From NCBI GenBank assembly GCA_017413025.1, contig JAFPVE010000017.1:44159-108158 (forward strand): a stretch of DNA of 64,000 nucleotides, in the 5' to 3' direction. The notes under the pieces were generated by a model. The model searched no databases, was not told the origin of the DNA, and worked only from the letters and a program-made list of their open reading frames with translations. Position 1 is the stretch's first letter. Each line of letters starts with the position of its first letter. The position numbers and the translations under genes were made by a program. The DNA is from Acetobacter sp. Lineage in GTDB: Bacteria > Pseudomonadota > Alphaproteobacteria > Acetobacterales > Acetobacteraceae. Below are positions 45,669 through 54,736 of this stretch, piece after piece.

Positions 45669-46460
45669 CTAATGTGTCGTTGTAGATTTTTTTAAATTTT
45701 TCCCGCTATTAATATTTCCTTTTATTTCTTTATTAGTCCCTTTATTTATTTCTTCTGTTGGTAAATCACTTGTCATATCCCGTTCGATCTGAAGAATCTT
45801 CTGAGTATCTGGATCGTGTGGTAGACCATCTGTAGAAATTGTTGGTAAATCAGCTTCTGTTTCTTGTAAGTCAATAATCTCCCCAAGCACATTCTCTGGT
45901 GTCGCCTGTAATTTACCTCCTTGCACCACAGTACGAAAAAGGTCATCTTCACTATAAAGATTGGTTTCTACACCGTTACCTCGTACCCTCCCTATAGCTA
46001 AAAAATGACCACGTGATGTAGGTCTAACCGGCACATTTAACCAATTTCGCGTATGCGAACGTAAACTCGCAGCATCAGCATCAACACAAGGCTGACCTGT
46101 CGTGAGCGTTACGGTCTCTGTTGTCACTAAGGCTTGACCAGAGTTTGATGGATCCGTTATCGGTTGAGTTGTTGTAGATGATTTTGTAGAAAGCTGTTTT
46201 ATCGATTTAGAAAGTATGGGCTTTTTAGAAGGCACAAAAACAAATACTGTACCAGACGGTACAATAAGCATCAGCGACATATCTCCCCGCAAAGTATTTT
46301 GCCTGTTTTTCTGCCCGGGAAGGATCATACAAACACGTGCGCGCCCAGATGGTGACCAAAATTGTCCACCAGATTGAGCCTTAACAGGAACAGACCAGAC
46401 AAATAAACAAATAATCCACAACACAGCTCCCCATAAGGGCATTATTCGATTTCTCCTCAA
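45669..46460 (-). CDS. Exported hypothetical protein
   Basis: This is a 263-residue protein with a signal peptide (LWIICLFVWSVPVKA, cleavage near residue 29). Function unknown. The mature part opens with GGQFWSPSGRARVCMILPG and a hydrophobic strand (SLMLIVPSGTVFVFVP). A Ser/Thr-rich linker follows (about 88-112), then a globular block with TGQPCVDADAASLRSH and HFLAIGRVRG. The tail from about residue 215 is polar, with Asn, Lys, Gly and Thr, and looks disordered. Two Cys might form a disulfide. It is convergent with the small secreted-protein gene. Confidence 0.68.
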   Translation of the reverse strand: MRRNRIMPLWGAVLWIICLFVWSVPVKAQSGGQFWSPSGRARVCMILPGQKNRQNTLRGDMSLMLIVPSGTVFVFVPSKKPILSKSIKQLSTKSSTTTQPITDPSNSGQALVTTETVTLTTGQPCVDADAASLRSHTRNWLNVPVRPTSRGHFLAIGRVRGNGVETNLYSEDDLFRTVVQGGKLQATPENVLGEIIDLQETEADLPTISTDGLPHDPDTQKILQIERDMTSDLPTEEINKGTNKEIKGNINSGKNLKKSTTTH

Positions 46461-46789
46461 TAATATTCAAAAGTTTTATTCTTTTATTATTGCCTTGATT
46501 GTTGCCTTATCTATAAAGTTAATGTCTTGATCTTAATCTATCTTTAGTCTTCAATTTTTCAGTTTTATGAAAAGAAATTCTTATGAAAGAATTTTATTGT
46601 AATAAAATATGCTCTTCAGACAATAGGCACCGGGTAAATGCTATAAAAAATAATTAACATTACATCTAAAACATCTTGATTCGTTATATCAAAAAATTAT
46701 AGTAGGCTTTTTTAATTCTACTAACTCGACTCCTCCCTTTTCAGATTAATGCGTAAAATCTGAGTAAAGAAACTAAAGGAACACTCTCT
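46461..46789. other. Divergent intergenic region upstream of the 63-residue membrane protein gene
   Basis: 329 AT-rich bases. A candidate promoter points right: TTGATT (46676-46681), a 16-base spacer and TATAGT (46698-46703). A short inverted repeat TCAGATT/AAATCTGA lies at about 46741-46763. AAAGGA precedes the ATG at 46790. No further gene is seen. Confidence 0.5.
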
Positions 46790-46981
46790 ATGAATATTCG
46801 TCTATTTTGTGTATTAGGTATTCTTCTTTGTATGGTGATTTCTTGGCTTGCCCCCCATTATTTGAACGCGTGCAAAATCATTGGATACGGTTTTTTAGGT
46901 ATGGCTGTCCTTTCCTGCTTTATTGAACGCGATTCAAATCAGCCGCCATCACCTGATCAATCATCACCTAAACAAGAGTAA
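46790..46981 (+). CDS. Small membrane protein (63 aa)
   Basis: Two hydrophobic segments (about residues 4-22 and 29-46) and a polar Pro/Ser/Gln C-terminus (QPPSPDQSSPKQE). It has a clear ribosome-binding site AAAGGA and a promoter candidate, and stops four bases before the convergent ecsC stop. No known family recognised. The length, the segment placement and the upstream signals make it a plausible small inner-membrane protein. Confidence 0.6.
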   Translation: MNIRLFCVLGILLCMVISWLAPHYLNACKIIGYGFLGMAVLSCFIERDSNQPPSPDQSSPKQE

Positions 46982-46984
46982 CCG

Positions 46985-47866
46985 TTAATCATAAAATGAT
47001 TTATCTACGCCTTGTGCTGTAAAAGACTCACGCATAGCTGAAGCTGTATCCCATACAATAGGACCATGTTCTCGCACAAGACGACGAATAATAAAATGTG
47101 CCTGCGCTAAAGCACGATAATGAGCAAGAAAAGCCGCGTTAAGCGAAGCACCACACAATGCCCCTGCAACAGGCATCAATTGAAGAGAAAGTTTTTGCCC
47201 TAACACAAACCCATAATGTGACGCAACTTCAGAAATTAGCATTACAACGGGTCGACCCCGAAGTAAAATTTTTGCCGAGAAAAAACCCAACTCACTTTCT
47301 TCCCCATTACGCATATTAGGGAAAGCACGCAATGCAAAAACTTCTAAACATGCTTTTCGTGTATCGGAATCATTAAGATCTTCCCCTTGCTCTCGAGCAA
47401 TACGGGCAATTTCGCGCATAATTGTTAAAGTCGTAAAACCAACATCTGGTCCAAAACCTACAAGCCCCCCAAAACCACCAACAGCACCAGAGACAACAAC
47501 AGCAGCACGCGTCACATAGTCTCGCCAACGTGGCATAATGTCATCATCACTTACAGTAGTGTATACAGGTGTAGTCCCCTGCATTCCTAAAATAGCCACC
47601 TCAAAAGCATAAGTGATAGCCGTTTCTGCTATGTTACGTAATTTATCTTCTATTTTAGGGGCTATACCTAAACTACGAATCCCAAGACGCGTGGCGTGAC
47701 CTACTGCCCCCCCCATTAAATCAGCTAATCGAACTAATGCCCCTCGTCCAGCTTCAACAGCAGCGAAAGCCTGCTCGAGATCTTCCAAATCCTGACTATT
47801 AAGTGCTGGTGACACTAACATGTTCTGTTCTGTTTTACTCGTTGTCATTTTTTCCATCTGCCTCAT
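46985..47866 (-). CDS. EcsC family protein
   Basis: Protein with the EcsC domain. The centre has RNIAETAITYAFEVAILGM, the hydrophobic glycine-rich block VVVSGAVGGFGGLVGFGPDVGF, and TTLTIMREIARIAREQGED, which is diagnostic. Next is CLEVFALR, and the C-terminal part has LMPVAGALCGASLN and FLAHYRALAQAHF. EcsC is encoded next to an ABC transporter in Bacillus, but in alphaproteobacteria it is usually alone, and its action is unknown. Start could be ATG 47866, 47857 or 47848; the Shine-Dalgarno fits the last two poorly. Confidence 0.87.
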   Translation of the reverse strand: MRQMEKMTTSKTEQNMLVSPALNSQDLEDLEQAFAAVEAGRGALVRLADLMGGAVGHATRLGIRSLGIAPKIEDKLRNIAETAITYAFEVAILGMQGTTPVYTTVSDDDIMPRWRDYVTRAAVVVSGAVGGFGGLVGFGPDVGFTTLTIMREIARIAREQGEDLNDSDTRKACLEVFALRAFPNMRNGEESELGFFSAKILLRGRPVVMLISEVASHYGFVLGQKLSLQLMPVAGALCGASLNAAFLAHYRALAQAHFIIRRLVREHGPIVWDTASAMRESFTAQGVDKSFYD

Positions 47867-48326
47867 TTGTCTACAATAAGTTCAATAACATATTCATCTG
47901 ACACTCGCCATAATCTGATATTCAGCATGTGCATGATCATGGCAAACAAAACTAGCCTAGTGTTTATAACACAGTACACTTCTACAGCGTTACATGTTTT
48001 TTATTTTAATCTTTTGAAATTAAAGTTATACTCATTATCGGTTTAAGTTTAATTAGTTTAATTTGTTTGTTTAATTTGTTTAATTTGTTTGATCTTAATC
48101 TTCATCTTTCCAATCTCTCTTTAACTGTTTCTCTCCTCTTGAACTACTATAGATAATAATCATCGCGTCTCCTGATTAAGTGAGTTAATGTAATTTTGAC
48201 TTGTTCTTTATTCTTTCTCGTTGACAAATACTCAAAATAGGGGATATTATATTCAAGTAGAAGATATATACTGAATCATACAGAGTCTAAAATATCGTGC
48301 TCACCTTATAAATAAGGAGTTTTTCT
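47867..48326. other. Intergenic region with a T-rich tandem repeat, upstream of the DUF442 gene
   Basis: 460 AT-rich bases without a gene. At about 48041-48092 a TTTAATTTG-like unit recurs in tandem with small changes. A promoter for the next gene is likely: TTGACA (48221-48226), an 18-base spacer and TATTAT (48245-48250). AAGGAG at 48313-48318 precedes the TTG start. Confidence 0.55.
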
Positions 48327-48665
48327 TTGCATTACAACTACCTTACCCAAGATTTTGCTGTCTCTCCTCAGATTTTTATTCAAGATGTACCTACCATTCG
48401 TGAGGCAGGTTTTAGAACTGTTATCTGTAACCGACCTGATGGAGAGGAAGTAGATCAACCTGATAGCGAAACTATTGGTCATAGTGTAAGAGAGGCTGGT
48501 CTTTTCTTTATTATGCTTCCTGTTAAAGCAGGCTCTACTCCTTCATCGGATACTGTTCAGAAAATGCAAGAGGCTCTGCGTACTTTACCAGGTCCTTTTC
48601 TAGCTTATTGCCGTACAGGTAACCGCGCTGCGCAAGTCTACAATATGGCTACTCAAAATGTATGA
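48327..48665 (+). CDS. TIGR01244/DUF442 family phosphatase-like (Blh-type) protein
   Basis: This is a 112-residue protein of the DUF442 family, related to dual-specificity phosphatases and found as a domain in Blh sulfur-handling proteins. The strand-turn ISPQ-like start (VSPQIFIQDVPTIREAGF) and TVICNRPDGEE match. The Cys-loop is LAYCRTGNRAA, which contains the C-x5-R of the phosphatase superfamily. It uses a TTG start, with AAGGAG spaced eight bases upstream. The substrate is unknown; a role in sulfide or beta-lactam-hydrolase-like systems is seen in relatives but cannot be shown here. Confidence 0.85.
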   Translation: MHYNYLTQDFAVSPQIFIQDVPTIREAGFRTVICNRPDGEEVDQPDSETIGHSVREAGLFFIMLPVKAGSTPSSDTVQKMQEALRTLPGPFLAYCRTGNRAAQVYNMATQNV

Positions 48666-48729
48666 AACAATATTGCTAAACTCTCATCATTGTGCCTTTT
48701 GTAGAACTTTTACTCACACTTAATTGTTT

Positions 48730-49149
48730 TTAAGGAGATTCTTGCCATCCTCCCATACGGCATAGTATTCTCCAATGTTCGTCTGAAATAGGACAAACAG
48801 AGAGGCGTGGTTGTTTAATAAGCATTAACTGATTTAATAAAGGTTCCTTTTTGATCTGAGCCAAAGGCACAGGAATAGGCATAGATTCTATTGTTTTAAC
48901 GTCTACACAAACCCAATTTCCTTCGTTTGCTGTTGGATCAGGATAAGCGGATCTTACAATTTCTACTACTCCAACGATCGCCCTCTGAATATGAGAATGA
49001 TAGAAAAATGCACGATCACCAATTTTCATGGCAATAAGGTTTTTGCGTGCCTGATAGTTACGCACGCCCGTCCACGATTCTACTTTATGTGCCACTTGAT
49101 CTGTCCAACTAAAAACGTGAGGTTCACTCTTTATAAGCCAATAAGCCAT
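48730..49149 (-). CDS. EVE domain-containing protein
   Basis: This is a 139-residue EVE-domain protein (PUA-like fold). Typical blocks are YWLIKSEPHVFSW, SWTGVRNYQARKNL, MKIGDRAFFYHSH and GVVEIVRSAYPDP. The EVE domain is thought to bind modified bases in nucleic acids. It has no partner gene in the window. The predicted ATG has GGGAG directly upstream. Confidence 0.92.
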   Translation of the reverse strand: MAYWLIKSEPHVFSWTDQVAHKVESWTGVRNYQARKNLIAMKIGDRAFFYHSHIQRAIVGVVEIVRSAYPDPTANEGNWVCVDVKTIESMPIPVPLAQIKKEPLLNQLMLIKQPRLSVCPISDEHWRILCRMGGWQESP

Positions 49150-49412
49150 ACTCCCACCTAAAGGTCTGTTTTGTAATTTCTAACTATAACAAAAATTCAA
49201 TAAAATATTCTGAACGTTTATTTCTAATAATGAGGCGTAGTTTTTTCGTTTTTTGCTAGAAAAAACTAACTTGAAAAGTACTCTAAAAAATCATACAATA
49301 CGAAAAAACATAAAAACCAAGTTATCAACATACTGCCGTATTACACCACTGCCATATATACGTGGTATGTTTTTATTTCACATTTTCCACAACAAAAAGA
49401 TAAATACCTTAA

Positions 49413-50213
49413 ATGACTCGCTCTTTATTACCTCCTCGTTCTTCCTCCACATTACAAGGTAATGTCTTTAGCCGTTTTTTTCACTATTACGCTAATCCGG
49501 GTAGATTTTTACACATGGGTACCCGCGTCCAACCATACCTAACCTATTCTGCCCTGTTCTTCACTTTTATAGGCTTGGTTTGGGGATTGTTTTTTTCACC
49601 TCCAGATTGGCAACAAGGTGATACTGTACGCATTATGTATGTCCATGTGCCAACAGCCATTCTCGCTTCTAGCGGATATGCCGCGCTTGCTCTCTGCGGG
49701 CTGTTTTCGCTTGTTTGGCAGCATCCTTTAGCCAATCTCGCTGCTGCAGAAATAGGTCCTGTTGGAGCATGTGCCACTGCTCTTTGTCTTGTGACAGGAT
49801 CATTATGGGGGAAACCCATGTGGGGTACCTATTGGGTATGGGATGCACGATTAACTTCCGTTCTTATTTTGTTTTTTCTCTATTTAGGTCATATTTCCCT
49901 TATACATGCTTTTGAAGATCAACAACACGGTTACCAAGCTGCCGCTATTCTTGCCCTTGCTGGTGTTATTGATCTTCCCATTATTAAATTTAGCGTCGAT
50001 TGGTGGAATACGCTACACCAACCAGATAGTATTACTCTTACTAAAGCACCAACAATTTCTAGTTCTATGCTCTGGCCCCTTGCCTTTTCTATGGTGGGTT
50101 TTTTTCTTGGCTTTTGTGCTATTGTTCTCGCACGTTTGCGTGCCGCTATTTTAGAAAGACGTATCCGAAACCTCCTTTTTCCTTCTCACCATCAACCATT
50201 TAACAGCCGATGA
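49413..50213 (+). CDS. ccmC: Heme exporter protein CcmC
   Basis: CcmC is an inner-membrane protein that presents haem to CcmE for cytochrome c maturation. Six hydrophobic segments are visible. The haem-handling loop WGTYWVWDARLTSVLILF (the WxWD signature) is present, as is the family core MYVHVPTAILASSGY. Length is 266 with a longer than usual N-terminus. It opens a seven-gene run; ccmA and ccmB, which normally lie upstream, are not in front of it. Confidence 0.95.
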   Translation: MTRSLLPPRSSSTLQGNVFSRFFHYYANPGRFLHMGTRVQPYLTYSALFFTFIGLVWGLFFSPPDWQQGDTVRIMYVHVPTAILASSGYAALALCGLFSLVWQHPLANLAAAEIGPVGACATALCLVTGSLWGKPMWGTYWVWDARLTSVLILFFLYLGHISLIHAFEDQQHGYQAAAILALAGVIDLPIIKFSVDWWNTLHQPDSITLTKAPTISSSMLWPLAFSMVGFFLGFCAIVLARLRAAILERRIRNLLFPSHHQPFNSR

Positions 50214-50350
50214 CACATCTTCCTTTTATCGTTGCAAGTTATGGGATAACCCTTATAACAATAATTGTGCTTTCAGTAGGGGCTATCCGTCGTTTACGGC
50301 GCGCTCGTGCACAATTAGCGTCACTCGAAAAAATAACCCATCAGTCATAA
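50210..50350 (+). CDS. ccmD: Heme exporter protein CcmD
   Basis: This is a 46-residue reading frame that overlaps the ccmC stop by four bases (ATGA). It has one transmembrane segment (about residues 5-25: PFIVASYGITLITIIVLSVG) and a basic tail (RRLRRARAQLASLEK), exactly the shape of CcmD. CcmD stabilises the CcmABC-CcmE complex. The family is poorly conserved, so identity rests on size, topology and place. Confidence 0.85.
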   Translation: MTHLPFIVASYGITLITIIVLSVGAIRRLRRARAQLASLEKITHQS

Positions 50351-50368
50351 CAAACAGATTATTACAGT

Positions 50369-50839
50369 ATGACACGAAAAATCCGTCGCCTTTGGTTTGT
50401 TGTGATCTTTATAGCTTGTTTTGGCACAGCTATAGGGCTTATTTTAAGGGCTTTTTCATCTGATATTGTTTTTTTTGTAACCCCTTCACAGATAGTTTTC
50501 TCTCCTCTCTCTTATCATCGTGTTGTTAAATTAGGTGGAATGGTTGTTGCTGGATCTGTTCATTGGAAAAAACATACTGAAACACCTACAGTTACTTTTG
50601 ATGTCACTGATGGACTTAAGGCTATCACGGTAATTTATCGTGGTATTTTACCTGATCTTTTTCGCGAAGGGCAAAGTGTTGTTGTTATTGGAACAACCAC
50701 ACCTCAACACACTTTTATAGCTTCCGAAGTTCTCGCTAAACATGATGAAACCTATATGCCTAAAGAAGTTGCCGATGCCTTACGAAAATCAGGAAAATGG
50801 GATCCTCGCTTTGGTCCTCCTCCTTCTGATATACGTTAA
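50369..50839 (+). CDS. ccmE: Cytochrome c-type biogenesis protein CcmE (haem chaperone)
   Basis: CcmE carries haem covalently in the periplasm. One N-terminal transmembrane segment (about residues 8-28), then an OB-fold with KLGGMVVAGSV, VTDGLKAITVIYRGILPDLFREGQ, and the haem-binding site VLAKHDETYMP, where the His is the covalent ligand. The FIASEVLAKHDE block is the usual alphaproteobacterial form. Length (156) fits. Confidence 0.95.
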   Translation: MTRKIRRLWFVVIFIACFGTAIGLILRAFSSDIVFFVTPSQIVFSPLSYHRVVKLGGMVVAGSVHWKKHTETPTVTFDVTDGLKAITVIYRGILPDLFREGQSVVVIGTTTPQHTFIASEVLAKHDETYMPKEVADALRKSGKWDPRFGPPPSDIR

Positions 50840-50886
50840 GATTGTTTTAATCCACTTTCCTATCATTTATCTTATACTGATCACAT

Positions 50887-52890
50887 ATGTTTTTTAGCCC
50901 TGAACTTGGCCATTATGCCCTTGCTTTAGCCTGTATTATTGCAACTGCACAAGGAATTTTTCCTTTTATAGGTCTTTACTATCGTAATAGCTTACTGATC
51001 AATCTTACTTATAGGCTTGCTTACGGACAGTGTATTGCACTATCAGTTTCTTTTCTATGCCTTATTTATGCTGCAGTTACAAATGATTTTTCTGTCGAAA
51101 ACATAGCTATGAATAGTGCCGTTTCTAAACCACTTCTTTATAAAATAACAGGTGTATGGGGTAATCACGAAGGTTCTATTCTTCTATGGGCTTTTATTCT
51201 TAGCCTATGTGGTACTGTTGTTTCACTTTTTGGGCGTCACTCTTTACCAACATCTCTTAAAGCGCGTGTTATTGCCATATTAGGGTTAATCGCTGCAGGC
51301 TTTGAACTTTTCTGTCTAACAACTTCTAATCCTTTTATGCGCATTTTTCCTGCTCCATGGGACGGACAAGGTATGAACCCTCTTTTACAAGATCCGGGTT
51401 TAGCTTTTCATCCCCCTATTCTTTACGCAGGTTATGTAGGTTTTGCGGTCCCTTTTGCTTTTGCTATAGCTGCCTTATTAGAAGGACATGTTGATGCAGC
51501 ATGGGGACAATGGGTACGTCCTTGGGCTATCACTGCCTGGTGTTTTCTGACATGTGGTATCGCAGCAGGATCATGGTGGTCATATTACGTATTAGGCTGG
51601 GGAGGATATTGGTTTTGGGACCCCGTAGAAAATGCTTCTCTCATTCCGTGGCTCACAGGAACTGCACTTATTCATTCTGCAATCGTTGTAGAAAAACGTA
51701 ATACGCTTAAAATTTGGACTATTCTTTTATCTATTGGCACTTTTTCCTTTTCTCTTTCAGGCACATTCCTTGTTCGTTCAGGTATTCTTAATTCTGTACA
51801 CGCTTTTGCAAATGATCCCGCACGTGGCATATTTATTCTAGGACTACTTGGAATCGTTATCGGCGGATCACTTCTACTTTTTGCTTATCGTGCCCCTCTT
51901 CTTACAGAAACAAATAGTACTTTGTTTGAGCCGCTCTCGCGTGAAGGAATGTTACTTCTTAATAATATCTTACTCTGTTCTCTCTGTGCTGTTGTATTGA
52001 CAGGTACCCTTTACCCGCCTTTTATGGCTATTTTAACAGGACAAACGATTTCTGTCGGAAAACCTTTTTTCGATGCGACAACCATTCCCCTCGCTATTCC
52101 TCTTTTTATCGCAATGGGAATTGGGCCTATGCTACCATGGAAACGTGCACATTTATGGCCTCTCCTTAACAAACTTTGGTTTGTCATCGCTCTCACAGCT
52201 ATTGCTGCCCTTATTGCTTCTCATAAGTTCTATGGTCTTTTACCACTCGTCTGTGCAACAATAGCGATTTGGATTATAATCGCAAGCCTTTCCGACATAG
52301 CCCAACGTGTTGCCTTATTACGCGCACCTTTTTTAACCAGTATAAATCGTGCTTGTGCTTTGCCACGATCCGTCATTGGAGTTGCTATCGCCCATATTGG
52401 CGTTGGTATTACAGTACTCGGAATTTCTGCTATGTCACAAGCCCAACACCTTATTGTAGAAATGCCCATCGGCACAACAAAACATCTCGCAGGTTACGAT
52501 TGGACTCTGACAGGCATTGCTAAAAAACCTGGTCCCAACTATATGGCTCTTGTCGCCACATTAGAAGTACGCAATAACGGAAAATTGATTGCCACACTTC
52601 ACCCAGCTAGACGTCATTTTAATACCCAAAATCAAACGATCGCCCATGTTTCTATTGCCTCACTCCCCTTCGCGGATCTTTACAGTGTACTCGGTAAACA
52701 ACGTACTATAGATCACACGACAACATATGTTCTTAAGCTCCACTACAACCCTCTTGCCTCATGGATATGGGGCGGTGCACTCATTATGGTTATAGGAAGT
52801 GCCTTTTCGTTTTCTGACCGTCGCAACAATCACTTTCGACATATTCTACACCGCCAACACCTTTCCCCTTCTGTAATAGAAGCACTATGA
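50887..52890 (+). CDS. ccmF: Cytochrome c-type biogenesis protein CcmF (haem lyase)
   Basis: CcmF is the large multi-span subunit that attaches haem to apocytochrome c. The haem/tryptophan-rich motif WGGYWFWDPVENASLIPWL (about residues 235-255) is diagnostic. Further family blocks are GVWGNHEGSILLWAF and NPLLQDPGLAFHPPILYAG. About 15 hydrophobic segments run through the 667 residues. Its stop overlaps the start of ccmG by four bases. Confidence 0.95.
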   Translation: MFFSPELGHYALALACIIATAQGIFPFIGLYYRNSLLINLTYRLAYGQCIALSVSFLCLIYAAVTNDFSVENIAMNSAVSKPLLYKITGVWGNHEGSILLWAFILSLCGTVVSLFGRHSLPTSLKARVIAILGLIAAGFELFCLTTSNPFMRIFPAPWDGQGMNPLLQDPGLAFHPPILYAGYVGFAVPFAFAIAALLEGHVDAAWGQWVRPWAITAWCFLTCGIAAGSWWSYYVLGWGGYWFWDPVENASLIPWLTGTALIHSAIVVEKRNTLKIWTILLSIGTFSFSLSGTFLVRSGILNSVHAFANDPARGIFILGLLGIVIGGSLLLFAYRAPLLTETNSTLFEPLSREGMLLLNNILLCSLCAVVLTGTLYPPFMAILTGQTISVGKPFFDATTIPLAIPLFIAMGIGPMLPWKRAHLWPLLNKLWFVIALTAIAALIASHKFYGLLPLVCATIAIWIIIASLSDIAQRVALLRAPFLTSINRACALPRSVIGVAIAHIGVGITVLGISAMSQAQHLIVEMPIGTTKHLAGYDWTLTGIAKKPGPNYMALVATLEVRNNGKLIATLHPARRHFNTQNQTIAHVSIASLPFADLYSVLGKQRTIDHTTTYVLKLHYNPLASWIWGGALIMVIGSAFSFSDRRNNHFRHILHRQHLSPSVIEAL

Positions 52891-53456
52891 CACATTTTTC
52901 GCCTTTAACACGCCGCCGTTTACTGATGAGCATACCTCTTATAGGCGCTATGGGAATAGGTTTTTCTTTTTGGAAAATGCTCACAGATATGTCTGCCGGC
53001 ACTTTCAATTCTCATGATATCAACACACCTATCTTAAACCGTCCTGTACCCTATTTCACTCTTCCTGGAGTCATACCACAGCAAGGTTTTAGTAGTACCG
53101 AACTCAAACACCTTAACACACCTGTCCTTGTCATATTCTTCGCTTCTTGGTGTATTCCATGCCTTGAGGAAATGCCTATTTTATTGAGTCTTAAAAATTT
53201 TTTGCCTTTATGGGGTATTGCTTATAAAGATAGTCCCTATAACGTCAAAGAATTCCTACACAATTCAGGCAATCCTTTTACACGACTGGCAGAAGATCGT
53301 CATGGACTCGTAGGTATTGATTGGGGAATTTCTGGCGTACCAGAATCTTTCCTTATTGGTGCTGGAGGTATAATTCGCTGGCATAACCCTAACCCTTTAA
53401 CTGAAGAAACTATGACACATATTCTCCTACCTCTCGTAAAAAAAATATCATCATGA
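52887..53456 (+). CDS. ccmG: Thiol:disulfide interchange protein CcmG (DsbE)
   Basis: CcmG is a membrane-anchored periplasmic thioredoxin-like protein that reduces apocytochrome haem-site cysteines. It has a signal anchor (about residues 12-32) and the active site FFASWCIPCLEEMPILL (CxxC). GISGVPESFLIGAGGIIRW is the cis-Pro region and specific to the DsbE branch. It overlaps ccmF and ccmH by four bases on each side, so translation is coupled. Confidence 0.94.
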   Translation: MTHFSPLTRRRLLMSIPLIGAMGIGFSFWKMLTDMSAGTFNSHDINTPILNRPVPYFTLPGVIPQQGFSSTELKHLNTPVLVIFFASWCIPCLEEMPILLSLKNFLPLWGIAYKDSPYNVKEFLHNSGNPFTRLAEDRHGLVGIDWGISGVPESFLIGAGGIIRWHNPNPLTEETMTHILLPLVKKISS

Positions 53457-53935
53457 AATTTTCTACTCTTTTTAAAACTATCTTTGTTGTGCTCTGTATT
53501 CTCTTCCCATTCTCTCTCCTTGCTGTCGATGATCCAGAAGAAATGCTTCCAAATCCTAAGGCAGAAGCCCGTGCTGAAGCTATAGGAGAACAGTTACGTT
53601 GCCTTGTATGTCAAAATGAATCTATTGAGGATAGTAGTTCAGCACTGGCTAGAGATCTTCGAAAAATAGTCCGTGAGCATGTTGCACAAGGAGAAAGTAA
53701 CCAACACATTATAAATTGGATGGTTCAACGTTATGGTGCATTTATCCGCTTACGACCAGCATTCTCTTCAAGCACTCTATTACTATGGAGTGTACCTTTT
53801 TTAGCACCTTTCATAGGATGTTTTATCGCTTATTTCTTTTATTATCGTCACAAAAAAACTCTTCCTCCACATGCGCCTCTTACACAAGAGGAAAAAAAAC
53901 GCCTTAATATACTCATCAAGGACACACATTCATGA
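53453..53935 (+). CDS. ccmH: Cytochrome c-type biogenesis protein CcmH
   Basis: CcmH helps present apocytochrome c and reduces it. It has a signal peptide (LCILFPFSLLAVD) and the motif LRCLVCQNESIEDSS, whose two Cys are redox-active. A C-terminal transmembrane segment (about residues 102-126) follows. It covers the short N-terminal domain form of CcmH, with the TPR part in the separate gene ccmI. It overlaps ccmI by four bases. Confidence 0.94.
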   Translation: MKFSTLFKTIFVVLCILFPFSLLAVDDPEEMLPNPKAEARAEAIGEQLRCLVCQNESIEDSSSALARDLRKIVREHVAQGESNQHIINWMVQRYGAFIRLRPAFSSSTLLLWSVPFLAPFIGCFIAYFFYYRHKKTLPPHAPLTQEEKKRLNILIKDTHS

Positions 53936-54684
53936 TCTGGCTTTCTATTGTCGTGATTAGTCTTTTTGCCCTTGCACCTAGCTTTTCTCTTCTTTTCTGC
54001 CGTCAAAAAACACCTTTCAACGACGACCAGACTATTCTTTTAACCGCGTATAAAAAGAAACTTCGTGATCTCGAACATGATGTTCATATAGGTCTTATTT
54101 CCACTCATGATCACGATACTCTACAACTAGAAATTGAACGCTGCATTCTCACTACTCACAACAATAATACCCCGCTATCTATAATACACAACAAAACACC
54201 TCAACATGCGACAAAAATCGCATGGTGCGGTCTTATACTTACGCCTTTTGCTGCTTTAGCTTTATATCTCATCAACGGTAACCCTGAACTGCCTGCGCAA
54301 CCTCTTACCCCACGTCTGATAGCACAACATGCACAAGATGTTCAAGAAGATACCCTTATTAACACGTTACGACACATGCTTATGACTCTACCTAAAACCG
54401 ATCCCCGTCTTCAGCAAGGATATATTCTCCTTGGACAAGCGGAAATGGCGCGTAACCATTATCATGCAGCTGTAGATGCCTATTCTCACGCACTTGCATT
54501 AGGATTCGACCCGGAAATTGCAGCACGCACAGCAGAAGCTATAACACAAGAACATCATTTTGTTACACCTAAAGCATTAGCACTTTTTCGTAAAGCGCTA
54601 GCAACAGCGCCAAAAAACGCACCTTGGTATAAAAGCGTACAAATACGTGTTGTACAAGGCGAACATGAACAAAACCATTTTTAA
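53932..54684 (+). CDS. ccmI: Cytochrome c-type biogenesis protein CcmI
   Basis: CcmI is an apocytochrome c chaperone. Two hydrophobic segments near the N-terminus (about residues 1-22 and 93-112) flank a cytoplasmic acidic part. Tetratricopeptide repeats follow in the periplasm (for example GYILLGQAEMARNHYHAAVDAYSHALALG). Length is 250, shorter than E. coli CcmH's TPR region but usual for alphaproteobacteria. It is the last gene of the ccm run. Confidence 0.88.
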   Translation: MIWLSIVVISLFALAPSFSLLFCRQKTPFNDDQTILLTAYKKKLRDLEHDVHIGLISTHDHDTLQLEIERCILTTHNNNTPLSIIHNKTPQHATKIAWCGLILTPFAALALYLINGNPELPAQPLTPRLIAQHAQDVQEDTLINTLRHMLMTLPKTDPRLQQGYILLGQAEMARNHYHAAVDAYSHALALGFDPEIAARTAEAITQEHHFVTPKALALFRKALATAPKNAPWYKSVQIRVVQGEHEQNHF

Positions 54685-54736
54685 TAGATTCTATAAAATC
54701 TCTATTCTATAAAAACCATAACTAAAAAATGGAAAC

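Noticed and set aside
49318-49392. TTATCAACA and TTTTCCACA, resembling DnaA boxes, upstream of ccmC
   Set aside because: Each has one mismatch, spacing is irregular and no origin-type context (dnaA, gidA, AT-rich 13-mers) is present; chance in AT-rich DNA.
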